Shown: positions 46,774 to 54,989 of the stretch, in pieces
How positions within the stretch are numbered: position 1 is the first letter of the stretch
Layout of the letters: each line of letters starts with the position of its first letter
Origin: Primula veris
Taxonomy: Eukaryota; Streptophyta; Magnoliopsida; Ericales; Primulaceae
DNA length: 64,000 bases
Assembly (NCBI GenBank): GCA_963682055.1
Contig: OY821743.1
Coordinates: 13,466,566-13,530,565, forward strand
Direction of reading: 5' to 3'
Program-made: the position numbers and the translations under genes
Notes under the pieces: generated by a model
Databases searched by the model: none
Told to the model about the DNA's origin: nothing
The model's input: only the letters and a program-made list of their open reading frames with translations

Positions 46774-49700
46774 TCTTTTACATTCAATTATGTCCACACC
46801 CTAAACCAATACCTCAAACAATACTTCTGAGTGAGGCATGCTCAAATATAATAATAGGAGATCTGCAGAAGATGTATATATTATTTTAAATAGCGTTGTT
46901 GTTACCGTAACGTTTTTTCGAAAGTAACGTTAAAAGCGCAAATAGCGTGCTACATAGCGCTTTGCGATGTACTTTTTTTTTCCTAAATACATATAAATAT
47001 AGCATTAAATTCAGAACATTTAATAAAAATTAACTAAATATATATAAAAAGTTGTAACTAATAATCACAAAATGAAGTTGAGATGTCAGAGCATTTACTT
47101 TATTTGCAAGAGTTTTGAGGTTTGTTTCTCTTTAGCCTAAAATAATTTCATTAAAATTTTGACCAAAAATAAAAAATAAAAAATAAAAAATAATATATAT
47201 ATTTTTATTACTGCACCCGCTATAGCGTAAATAGTGTTCTTATAACGCGAATTTAGCGTTTTTTCATCCAAATAGCGGTTTATCATAGCGTTTTTCGGCC
47301 AAAAAACGTCATTTCGCGAACTATAGCGCAATATAGCGTGTTTTTTTAAAACAATGATATAATAGACATAAATGAGAAAAATTATCTCAAGTGGTCTCAA
47401 TTTGTCAAAACATACCGGCCTTAAGGGGAAAGCAAGACTTAGCCATCTTCTCGAGACAGGACCAAACAAAGGAGACTCAAGATTTGACGCGTGGGATGAA
47501 CCTGACTCCATGATCATGTCATGGTTGTGGGACTCGATGGATCCAACAATAAGTGAAATTTGAGACTCTATTCGTCAAACTTACTCGAAAGCTCAGGATG
47601 CACCCCAAGTTTACGAAATCAAGGTGCAGGCAAATGCTACCAAGCAAGGTGGGAAAACGGTGACAGAGTATGCTAATATATTAAAGGGTTTTTGGTAGGA
47701 ACTCGGTCACTATCGAGTTTTTCAGATGAAGTGCTCAGAAGACGCTTCAACCTTAAATAATTTTATCGAGAAGGAGCGAGTTTACGATTTCTTGGCTGGA
47801 CTTGATCCCAAGTTTGATTAGAAAAGGGTTCAAATACTTGCCCAAAAAGAGCCTCCTTCATTACAGGAGGCAATCTCCTTAGTTAGGGCTGAAGAAAGTC
47901 GAAGAGGTGTAATGCTCGAGCCTCATACTTTGAAAGGCTCAGCATGCATTAGAATCAAAGACATAACAACGCCAAACGCAAGGAAGATGGAAGCCAGATT
48001 TACCTAAGTACTCGGGTAGGGACAATAAAGATAATTTATTATGCACGTAGTCTAACAAACGGAGGCATACAAGAGAACAATGCTGGAAATTGAATAGTAA
48101 ACCACCAAGTCGAGAATGGGAAACCGTAACGGTCAAGTGAGATTCCAAGCCATAATACCATCGAAAATGAGCAATCTCTTGAGAAGCCTACTGGTGCATG
48201 GTCATTAGCGCTATCAAGCAAGTCTCCATTTTCTTGTGGATTACATGTCATAGCGAAGTGTTTGGAAAAGCGTTGGGTAATTGACTCCAGCGACACGGGC
48301 CATATGACTCATACTTCTCAACATTTTAATACTTATGTTTCGTGTCCTAGTAATAGAAAAATCATTGTAGCTAATGCTCTTTTCCTACAGTTGCTGGATT
48401 AGGAGATATTTATTTGACACCTTCTCTGATTCTTAAAAATGTCCTTCGTGTTCGAAACTGTCGGCAAATCTTGTTTCAATTCAAAAGCTCACATCTGACT
48501 TACAATGTTTTGCCACATTCCATTCTTCGTACTGTGTTTTTCACGACCAGGATTTGGGGGAGAAGATTGGACTTGCTAAGGAAAAGAATAGACTATATTT
48601 TCTCGATACACTGACTACTTCAAAGAAAATCACTAATTTGTCCTCATTATTTCCTGTATCTTCAAATAAAGAAGCAATCTGGCTTTATCATTTCCGTTTT
48701 GGTCACCCATGTTTTAGGGTCTTAAATACTAAGTTTTCCTCTTTGTTCAAAGGATTGGATATTAACGAGTTTCATTGTGATGTTTGTAAGTTTGCAAAAC
48801 AGACTCGTGTATCCTCGTACCCCATTAGTAATTTAAAAGGTTCTCATCCTTTTGAATTCGTTCATAGTGACGTTTGGGGGCCGTCTACCATTCCAAATAT
48901 TTTAGGATCTCGTTGGTTTGTTTCTTTAATTGATGATTGCAGCAGGGTCACATGGATATTTTTTTATGAAACAAAACTCTCATGTAACCACTGTTATTAA
49001 CAAAATTCACTCGATGATTCAAAACCACTTTGAAACAAAAATAAATAGGCTCAGATCTACTAATGCAAGAGATTAATTCAAAAAAAAATTAACACCTTTC
49101 TTTCAAAATGAAGGTATTATACATAAAATCATCATTTGTAAACACATCCGGCAAAATGGGGATGCCGAAAGAACGAATGGCCATTTACTTAATACTACTC
49201 GAGCCTTATTATTTCAAAGAAATGTTCCTAAATCTTATTGGGGGAAGTTGTTCCTAGTGCCACTTATTTGATCAAACGACTACCTTAATATTTGATTCTA
49301 AAACTCCTATGGAGGTCCTTGCCAAACTTTATCCACATGTCAGAACAACAAATGGGCAACCTACTTTTGGTTGCATGTCTTTTGTCCATGTTCATGACCA
49401 AAATAGAGGAAAATTAGACCCTCGAGCAATCAAATGTATTTTTCTAGTCTATTCATCTATACAAAAAGGGTATAAATGATATCATCCTCAATCTAGAAAA
49501 TTTCAAGGAGTCTTACCTTAGGGGGAGAATTCTCTCATATAAGATTTTTGTGATGGTCTTCTTGGTTTCATCAGGTCTCTTGACCTACACTCGCCATAAT
49601 CTAATCCCTAATTCCGCCTCCATAAAACCTGCTTTGGTTGATAATCGAACAACTCATAATAATGAAAGCAGCTATGACATCTTTTAATACTTCAGCAGCT

Positions 49701-52149
49701 TCTGCCCCTCTTCATACTCCAGTCTCATTTCCTATTCATGAGTCTATGAGATTTTCTTAGGTGTATTCGATACGTCACACTCCTCCAGAACTTGCGCAAG
49801 TCCAAAGATACATCCTGAATACTGCTAATGAAGATATGGTAAATTCTAATTGAGTTTCCGATAATAAAATTAATTCTGATCTGCTTATTGCTGTGAGAAA
49901 GGGTACTAGAGAATGTACAAAGAAACATGTGTATCCATTATCTCATTATATGTCTTTCAAACATTTTTCACACCAACATAAAATTTTTATTGCAAATCTG
50001 AACATTTTATCTGAGGCATTATCAAAAAGAGATTGGAGGAATCCTATGAGAGAGGAAATGGATGCACTTGAAAAAATTAAAACATGGGACATTGTCGATA
50101 GACCAAGAGGGAAAAACATGGTAGGTTGCAAATGGGCTTTAACTTTGATATATACGGCAGATGGTTATGTTGAAAGATATAAAGCGAGGTTGGTGGCTAA
50201 ATTTATACTCAGACATATGGAATTGATTATAAAGAGACATTTGCTCCCGTTGCAAAAATGAATATCGTGAGGATCCTATTATCTGTAGCCACTCATTTCA
50301 ATTGGCAAATTCAGCAATATGATTTGAAAAACGCTTTCCTGCATGGCCACTTAGAAGAAGAAATTTATATGAGCATTCTCCCAGGGTTTGTAGGAGAAAA
50401 CTACTAATATAGTGTGTAGATTGAAAAATATCCTTGTATAGACTAGAAAAATGGCCAAGAGCTTAGTTTGGAAGATTTGCTAAAGTGATGAAACCGGCAT
50501 GATATAGACAAAGTCAAGGAGACCACATGCTATTCATCAAGCACACATCTGGCAGGGAAGTAACATCTCTTTTAGTATATGTCGACAATATAATTATAAC
50601 AGGTAATGACGAGAATGAGAGGCGGAACCTGAAAACGTATTTTATAAGAGAATTTGAGATCAATGAACTTGGAAAACTAAAATATTTCCTTGGAATTGAA
50701 GTCTTACACTAGAGTTATTTTCTCAGCAAAAATATATACACGGCAGATCTTTTGAAAGAAACATGAAAACTCGATTGTAAACCAGTAACTACGCCAATAG
50801 ATCTGAATCGGAATTTGGGAGAAGTAAAAGAAGAACCATTTGTTGATAAGGAAATGTACTGGAGATTAGTAAGAAAACTCATCTACCTCAGTAATACCAG
50901 ACATAGCATTCTCGGTAAGAATGATTAGTTAGTTCATGAATGATCCAAGAGAGACGCATCTTCAAACTGCTTATCGTGTGCTACACTATCTTAATGGTAC
51001 TTCTGGAAAAAAGTGTTTTGTTCAAAAGAAACAATGAGCTCAAACTTGAAGCCGCCACGGATGTAGATTAGTAGATAGAAGATCGACATCCGATTATTGA
51101 ACATTTCTTGGTGAGAATCTAGAAACATGGAGAAGTAAAAAAGAAGAATGTGGTAGCGAGGTCAAGTGCTTAATCGGAATTTAGAGCAATGGGCCAAGGA
51201 GTGTATAAATTATTCTAGTTAAAGATCATACTAAATTATTAGAAAATAAAATGAAATCGTCATATGAAACTATATCGTGACAATAAATCAGCAATAAATA
51301 TCGCTTATAATCCAGTACAACATGACAAAACGAAGCACATCGAGATCGAGATCGAGATCGATAGACACTCCATCAAAGAAAAGTTAGAACATGGTCTAAT
51401 TTGCATGACATGTGTTCGTTCAGGGAGTCAATTAGCAGATGTTCTTACCAAAGGACTCAACAATACTATTTTTCATGGACTAATTTCCAAGATGGGAATG
51501 GATGATATTTATTCTCCAACTTGATGAGAGGTGTTGAATAATATAAATGTTAACTGTATAGTTGTACCCACTTAATTAGAAAGCAAATCTCCATGTGTAT
51601 ATTTAGGAGATAAATCAGTAAGATGTGTTCCTATTGTACTGTGATTAAAAATCATGATATATTCTTGTTTTTCCCTATTTTCATTTTCAATAATATTCTA
51701 TATGATACAGTAATATAATGCTTATGTAATTCGTAAATACAGGTATAGCACTCCTCAGAGTCGAAGGGGTTTCTTCGTTACCCAAGCATTGCCTTGCCCT
51801 TGCTATAGGATTTTTTTGTGCCGCCATTTTGATAAATACGGTGCGTGAGCTTTTGAAGAAATATGAGACAAAATATAGGATACATAGGTTCATCCCAAGT
51901 CCTATGTGCATGGCTATACCTTTTTATCTCGGGGCTTATTTTGCTGTTGATATGTGTTTAGGAAGCTTGATTCTTTTCATTTGGGAGAAGAAGAATAAGA
52001 AGAAGGCTCAAAATTTTGCACCAGCTGTTGCTTCAGGGCTTATTTGTGGAGACTCTCTTTGGAGTGTGCCAGCAGCTATACTGAATTTTGCTGGTGTACA
52101 AGCGCCGATATGCATGAAGTTTTTATCTGCCTCACAAACAACAAAGTAG
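33081..52149 (+). CDS. YSL7: YSL-type metal-nicotianamine transporter, eight exons (YSL5/7/8 clade), with a frame break at exon 5
   Basis: This is a member of the oligopeptide-transporter superfamily; YSL proteins move metal-nicotianamine complexes across membranes with about 14 helices. Exons are 33,081-33,405, 35,042-35,205, 35,322-35,419, 35,831-35,965, 36,458-36,645, 44,513-44,800, 45,611-46,001 and 51,743-52,149. Key matches: [13 protein letters not shown] early, [42 protein letters not shown] near the C-terminus and P-I-C-M-K-F-L at the end. G-L-T-D-W-S-L-A-S and [10 protein letters not shown] place it with YSL7/5/8. About 665 residues are expected, close to the family length. Introns 5 and 7 carry retrotransposons. 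All joins are in phase except exon 5 to 6. The start was chosen because the ATG opens an acidic N-terminus followed by the conserved P-S-W-P-N-Q-I-T segment. Confidence 0.9.
35042..35205 (+). CDS. YSL7: YSL exon 2
   Basis: Acceptor AATCAG, donor AGAAAG then GTAAAT. It encodes [10 protein letters not shown] and V-P-L-R-K, one membrane helix and the loop that follows. It joins exon 1 in phase. Confidence 0.92.
35322..35419 (+). CDS. YSL7: YSL exon 3
   Basis: It encodes [18 protein letters not shown], among the best conserved stretches of YSL proteins. Acceptor TTAAACAG, donor GCAAA then GTAAGA, phase 2. Confidence 0.93.
35831..35965 (+). CDS. YSL7: YSL exon 4
   Basis: It encodes F-Q-W-F-F-A-A and [11 protein letters not shown]. 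The acceptor is GATGAAG rather than a pyrimidine-rich AG, but the phase match with exon 3 supports it. Donor CAAAG then GTAAGA. Confidence 0.88.
36458..36645 (+). CDS. YSL7: YSL exon 5, frame broken near its end
   Basis: It starts after ACTACAG and encodes [15 protein letters not shown] and [14 protein letters not shown]. Just after S-S-V (codons to 36,626) the conserved tail resembling H-G-I-Q-G-Y-R is only readable in the next frame. The strong donor CAGG then GTACGT (36,646) therefore leaves phase 1, whereas exon 6 needs phase 0. A second, weaker donor (AGT then GTACGG, 36,624) would restore phase but drop about eight residues. A copia LTR begins 11 bp past the strong donor. Confidence 0.8.
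36657..37695 (+). repeat. 5' LTR of the intron-5 copia element, split by an insertion
   Basis: The outer parts (36,657-36,730 and 37,526-37,695) match the 3' LTR at 42,525-42,908. The middle is a separate ~795-bp insertion. Confidence 0.75.
36731..37525. mobile_element. MITE-like insertion inside the 5' LTR
   Basis: The ends are inverted: TAGGACATGTTTGTTTGC on the left and GCAAACAAGGCCTTA on the right, of the GGCCTTGTTTG type common in plant hAT-like MITEs. The interior is rich in A/T and GCGCTTT/AAAGCGC phrases and repeats ATTTCTAACATGTATATTTT several times. No protein. The target duplication is unclear. Confidence 0.6.
38100..38660 (+). pseudogene. copia Gag relic (intron 5)
   Basis: The open stretch from 38,124 reads [15 protein letters not shown], then [17 protein letters not shown]. 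This is the copia Gag core pattern (E-L-W...Y...L...V...Y...L...L-W...L-D). Stops and frame changes follow, with a trace of a Cys-His knuckle (C-D-H-C-N-K) near 38,620. Confidence 0.75.
39017..39298. mobile_element. Inverted-repeat MITE nested in the copia element
   Basis: The left end ACCTTAAAGTATGGTGAC and GTTTAGTACCACAAAC are mirrored on the right as GTAGTACTAAAC and GTTACCATACTTTAAGGT. About 280 bp, no coding content. Confidence 0.75.
39493..40018. repeat. Tandem repeat, three copies of ~170-180 bp
   Basis: Units at about 39,493, 39,672 and 39,840 each hold ATTTGATGCCGAATTCCTCTT, AAGGCTTCAGTACTAGTATT and GTTCTTTAAGATGGACTTTT. Copies are about 90-95 percent alike by eye. They interrupt the Gag-integrase interval of the copia relic. 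Confidence 0.88.
40130..40565 (+). pseudogene. copia integrase relic (intron 5)
   Basis: Reads H-S-D-V, then F-I-D-D, then [12 protein letters not shown], then N-G-T-E and finally [10 protein letters not shown] with [10 protein letters not shown]. These are the copia integrase landmarks (HSDVWG, FIDD, DNGTE, QQNGVAERKN, W-A-D-A). Stops are frequent. Confidence 0.8.
40584..41388. mobile_element. hAT-like non-autonomous insertion
   Basis: It begins AGGGGCGGAATCAGAATC, a common hAT-MITE start, and ends CCGCGCCCTG. Flanking octamers CTCTTTTT and CTCCTATT match at six of eight positions, in line with an old 8-bp target duplication. The copia coding relic continues directly on the far side. Confidence 0.55.
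41389..42250 (+). pseudogene. copia integrase C-terminus and RT start relic (intron 5)
   Basis: C-V-F-V-G-Y followed by [13 protein letters not shown] and Q-P-Y-F mark the linker after integrase. Then [23 protein letters not shown] and, after stops, a K-Y-K-A-like segment mark the RT start. The catalytic YVDD part is missing; the text jumps to RNase H at about 42,300. Confidence 0.78.
42300..42520 (+). pseudogene. copia RNase H C-terminus relic (intron 5)
   Basis: [15 protein letters not shown] matches the copia CDNKAAI..SHNP motif. The remainder, with a trace of the ADILTKGL ending in another frame, runs to the polypurine tract and 3' LTR. Confidence 0.78.
42525..42908 (+). repeat. 3' LTR of the intron-5 copia element
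   Basis: Starts TGTTGGAAGTGAG and ends CACTATTTTCA. About 165 bp near 42,672-42,835 are absent from the 5' copy and look like a further insertion rich in AATCTG/CAGATT phrases. Confidence 0.75.
42909..43514. other. Remainder of YSL intron 5, no gene
   Basis: AT-rich intron sequence. The 124-codon open frame at 43,197-43,571 is Phe/Tyr/Leu-rich low-complexity text from T-rich DNA, with no homology I recognise. Confidence 0.5.
43515..43690. repeat. Tandem repeat, three copies of ~60 bp
   Basis: AACAGTCCA-CAG-TTTAAT and TACTATTCTGTCTGACAGTT phrases recur three times at about 43,520, 43,578 and 43,636. Confidence 0.8.
43986..44188. mobile_element. CACTA-type MITE with 3-bp target duplication
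   Basis: It begins CACTACAAAAAAATAAC and ends ATTTTTTTTTGCCGTG, near-complementary termini of the CACTA type. GAT flanks both sides (43,983-43,985 and 44,189-44,191), the 3-bp duplication expected of this superfamily. The inside holds inverted GCAACA/TGTTGC phrases and no protein. Confidence 0.78.
44513..44800 (+). CDS. YSL7: YSL exon 6
   Basis: 96 codons, phase 0 at both ends. It begins [14 protein letters not shown], then a Ser/Asp/Glu-rich cytosolic loop, then [12 protein letters not shown] and F-P-Q-L-K. Acceptor TACACAG, donor TACCAG then GTAATG. Confidence 0.93.
45611..46001 (+). CDS. YSL7: YSL exon 7
   Basis: 130 codons plus one base. It contains [30 protein letters not shown] and [15 protein letters not shown], the transport core of the YSL family. 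Acceptor ATTACCAG, donor CGAG then GTAAAT. Confidence 0.95.
46210..46374 (+). other. Promoter-and-first-exon-like fragment in intron 7
   Basis: A CTCTATAAAATAAAAAC box, a telo-box-like AAACCCTAG and a short GC-rich leader are followed by ATG at 46,278. That ATG opens [17 protein letters not shown]. The frame runs straight into the copia LTR at 46,375. It resembles a cellular gene start stranded in the intron. Its product is unknown. Confidence 0.3.
46721..46770. repeat. (TA)n microsatellite
   Basis: About 25 TA units. The two opposite 60-70-codon open frames here (Tyr-Ile repeats) come only from this run. A shorter TA run lies in the LTR at 46,573-46,591. Confidence 0.95.
46885..47355. repeat. 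TAGCG-rich block inside the intron-7 copia element
   Basis: AAATAGCG, TATAGCGC, CATAGCG and CGCTTTGCG phrases are scattered over about 470 bp, with loosely inverted ends (TTTTAAATAGCGTTGTT against a TAGCG-TTTTTTTAAAACAATG end). Probably a small non-autonomous insertion. Confidence 0.5.
47372..47960 (+). pseudogene. copia Gag relic (intron 7)
   Basis: Reads G-K-A-R-L-S-H-L, then [18 protein letters not shown], then Q-T-Y-S-K-A and Y-E-I-K-V, then E-Y-A-N-I-L-K and finally [10 protein letters not shown]. This is the classic N-terminal Gag pattern of plant copia polyproteins. Several in-frame stops. Confidence 0.85.
48430..49500 (+). pseudogene. copia pre-integrase and integrase relic (intron 7)
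   Basis: [12 protein letters not shown], then [18 protein letters not shown] form the zinc-binding (H-H-C-C-like) start. H-S-D-V-W-G-P-S and [11 protein letters not shown] mark the catalytic core start. After a frame change come Q-N-G-D-A-E-R-T-N and, at the end, G-Y-K-W-Y-H-P-like text. Confidence 0.85.
49893..51000 (+). pseudogene. copia reverse transcriptase relic (intron 7)
   Basis: [16 protein letters not shown] and V-G-C-K-W-A at 50,045-50,150, [10 protein letters not shown], then [12 protein letters not shown] at 50,570 (the catalytic Y-V-D-D with the last Asp changed to Asn). L-K-Y-F-L-G-I-E-V follows. The catalytic change, stops and frameshifts make it inactive. Confidence 0.87.
51264..51524 (+). 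pseudogene. copia RNase H relic (intron 7)
   Basis: [22 protein letters not shown] and [10 protein letters not shown] are nearly intact RNase H endings. The E-I-E-I-E-I-D stretch is an in-frame expansion of GATCGA units. It runs to the 3' LTR. Confidence 0.88.
51743..52149 (+). CDS. YSL7: YSL exon 8 (last)
   Basis: Acceptor TAAATACAG; stop TAG at 52,147-52,149. It encodes [12 protein letters not shown], then [42 protein letters not shown] and the closing P-I-C-M-K-F-L, all standard for the YSL C-terminus. Confidence 0.95.
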
Positions 52150-52491
52150 ATGGTTTTATTGGTGGTTAATATATAGACTGGTCGTCGGGGTGTTTTTTAT
52201 GTTTTGCTGCTTTTCAAAATAGTCATATGTGTAAATACGTCGAATCATGGTTAGCTTTGATAGTTTAAAGAATTCCCGATTACGTTACTTCTGTCTAACT
52301 TTAGTTTCGGATTTGCCCTTGTGTAGTTTTTGACAATTTCGAGCACCATCTTACCTATTTCGTTCAATCAATTTTTTTAACTTTTTTTTATTAAGAATAA
52401 TCATTTCTTTTAACCATAACCAGTGAATGGTGATGTTCGGCTTGCTGTTAGATGCAACTTGATGAGAAAACTGGAAGCAAATTTTGGAATT
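52150..52491. other. YSL 3' flank
   Basis: It holds the presumed 3' UTR. Part of it (52,345-52,465) recurs at 14,330-14,430. No gene seen. It ends at GAATT, the target site of the Tat element. Confidence 0.5.
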
Positions 52492-53174
52492 TGGCGAGCT
52501 TGATTTTCTTCCCAAGCTCGACTTAATCAATTTCGCGTTGGCTCCGATCTTCCGAGGTGGTCAGGTATGCTCCGGCGGTCAGGTGGTCTTCGTGCCTGCA
52601 CAAGGAACGAACAGGGGCCCGGGGTTGTTGCCGGGTTTTCCCTCTCCGACGATCAAGTCAGTATCGAGGTTAACTGAAAGTAGGAATATAATAAAGGGTG
52701 AGGGACCGGGCCGGTTACAGGTCGGTGTATCGAGTGGTACAGATAGTGTTCAAGGGGTCCGGGTTGTTTAAGCTTTATCGCTCCTCTCTCTATTTGTGCG
52801 TCCCCCTCTAGGTAGGATTAGGGGGGTATTTATAGGGAGGTTCAGAGGTGTATTAACCCTTAGATCACTGTACTGTAAGATGCTGATCCAACGGCGTCAG
52901 TCATTTATGACTCTGACAAGAGTATTGTCCTTTCCCGGGGCCCACTGGAGGTGTCCTGTGATTGGGCCACGTCGATGAAACGTCAGGAGGGTCCCCCAAG
53001 GGGGCAGTAGCATTAATTGGTGAAGCGTATCGAGTACGCTTCTTTGGGCCGGCCTAGCTTCACCCCGTTTGGTGATGAGCCGGGGTGGTGAGACATCCAC
53101 TATGTAGGGCCCCGGTTTGTTCGTTTCCGTGGTGATATCGGTCCGGATGAGGGGACACTGACATTCCCTCGCCA
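52492..53174 (-). repeat. 3' LTR of the Tat element
   Basis: 683 bp, TGGCGAGCTTGATTTTC to ACATTCCCTCGCCA. Target duplication GAATT at 52,487-52,491. On the minus strand the purine-rich GGACAGGGAGCTAT precedes it. Confidence 0.96.
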
Positions 53175-53563
53175 ATAGCTCCCTGTCCGGAGTCGTCGTT
53201 AATGACAATGCCGGTGAGTACCTTCTTCACTTTACGGGGGCTCCGGTCATTCCGTCTTCATGTTTGGCTGTCTAGAGGCACCTCGGCGTGACTCGTCTCT
53301 TGATACGTGTCCAACCATTCGTGGATTTCTTACACGTGGAGCATGCCCGTTTTGTAATTTTGAGGCGCCGCCTGTCTTTTCAGTCTCTTCGATGTTATTA
53401 ATGCTAAAACGGCTGAAAGGCGACACTTGGCAGACGACCTCTCCTTGTTGTACACGTGGAAGGCGTGGGTTGAGCGGCGGCTGTCATTTGTGGGAGTTCG
53501 CGCAATGAGCCGTCGCGTCTTTTCATCTTCTGATAAATGTCTTTTCACCTTCCATTAGTGGCC

Positions 53564-53570
53564 TATAAAT
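53564..53570 (+). promoter_or_regulatory. TATA box of the antisense gene
   Basis: TATAAAT lies in GCCTATAAATACCCCC, 142 bp before the ATG at 53,706. A CT-rich leader follows. It lies inside the element but outside the LTR, so the antisense gene seems to have its own promoter. Confidence 0.6.
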
Positions 53571-53705
53571 ACCCCCAGTGAAATTCATTTTTCCCTTTCT
53601 ACTTTTCTTTCTAGATTTTCACAGCAAGCCATTTTCTCTCTCTAGATTTCTATAGCAAACCATCTCCTCTTCACTTAACGAATTTTTTACAAATTTCCCA
53701 CCACA

Positions 53706-54989
53706 ATGGTCATAATTCATGGAGCCGGAAAGGGCCCGATGGTCGCTCCGCAACCACGGCGCCTGGCCGTAGCAGCGAACGCTCTGCCGTTCCGTCTGAT
53801 GATTCTCGATCCGACCCTGACCGTGGAGGGGAACGACAGCAGCATAATGGTGAGGCTACACGGGCCTGACCTCAACGAATTCCGAGAACTCTGCGGGATC
53901 GGAGAGGAGTTCAAACTCCGGAGATGTGAGAGTGTCGATGAAGTGAACGGCATAGTGGCCCGTCCCAACGACATGGTAACCCTCTCTCTCTCTACTCTCC
54001 TCTATGGGGGTACCCACCTCCCCATCCCGGAGCTGCTGGCAGAGTTGTGCGCTTGGACGCAGACTCTTCCGTGCCAGTGGCCCCTCCAGGCGCACCGTAT
54101 CTGTGCCGGGATGGAGGCCCTGAATGTGTTGTTGGGCCCGGCCCTGCCAGAACCATTAGGGCTTAGGGAGCTCTTGGCCTGCTATGAATTCCTGCAGACC
54201 GAGCCAAGCTCCCAATCCAAAAGCAGGCAGCCTTACTTAAGGTGCCGTGCTTACAATCAGTTGATCACGGGTAACTCCGATTCTAATCGGGGCTATACCC
54301 AAGATGTGATCGTGGTGGAAGGCCATTGGCTCCACCGGACCGACCTGATACTCCCGTCCAGGCCGGGGAGGGTGTTAAGCACCAAAGAGAACAAGGCCAC
54401 AGTGGCCTCTAAGCTTCGGGGCCTGGGTGAGCCCAATACTGAGTCCATGGAGGTGGCTCTGAACTTGTGGGGTCCCGACGGGACCGACGCTGGGGCGCGC
54501 GATGCGGAGCGTCTCCTAATTTGTGGATCCCCAACAACTTGCAAGGGGAACGAATTCATTTGGCCCCACAGGACCTTTTGTCCTGTGGGATACTCCCGCG
54601 AGAGATGGGAGAAAGAGAATGGGTTGGAGTCCACCCTCCCTCCTAAAGCGGCTGAAGCCGAGGCCGTGACAGGGCCCGTGGCGAAGAAGATGGCGGCGAA
54701 GCCCAAGGCAAAGTCGAGCAGCAGTAGGGCGAGGAATGTCATGACTGTGACGTCTTTTGCTCCTGCCTCTGCCGGGGTGAAATGGGAGGTTCGTCCAGAT
54801 GGGACCATCCTCAATTATAGGGAGGGGCCAGACGGCACCCGGCACTATATAGACCAACATGGGAACCCTTTGAAGGAGATCGTTCCTCTTAGCTCCAGAG
54901 AGCCCGTTGTGAGGAGTCCCTCTCACCTCGAAGACAGCCTCGTGGGCGAAGAACTTACAGGGCCGAGCTTGGGTACCTCGCGGACCAGA
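53706..54989 (+). CDS. Antisense ORF, exon 1
   Basis: 428 codons to a perfect GTAAGT donor at 54,990. The frame stays open to a TAG at 55,032. A phase-compatible alternative donor (TTGG then GTACCT) lies at 54,973. Confidence 0.7.

Larger units (their letters stand above)
46375..51689 (+). mobile_element. Decayed Ty1/copia element in YSL intron 7
   Basis: The 5' LTR (46,375-46,618) and 3' LTR (51,532-51,689) share TGTTG starts, CTTAATTAG-AA-CAAATCTCC and CATGTGTATATTTAGGAGAT. The 3' copy is shorter through deletion. ATATGAGCTTTAGG after the 5' LTR is a worn primer site of the ATCAGAGCTTTAGG type. Gag, integrase, RT and RNase H relics follow in copia order on the plus strand. No target duplication is visible. 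The element ends 53 bp before the exon 8 acceptor and is a different family from the one in intron 5. Confidence 0.85.

Noticed and set aside
46599..46830. Two opposite ORFs with Tyr-Ile repeats
   Set aside because: Product of the (TA)n microsatellite.
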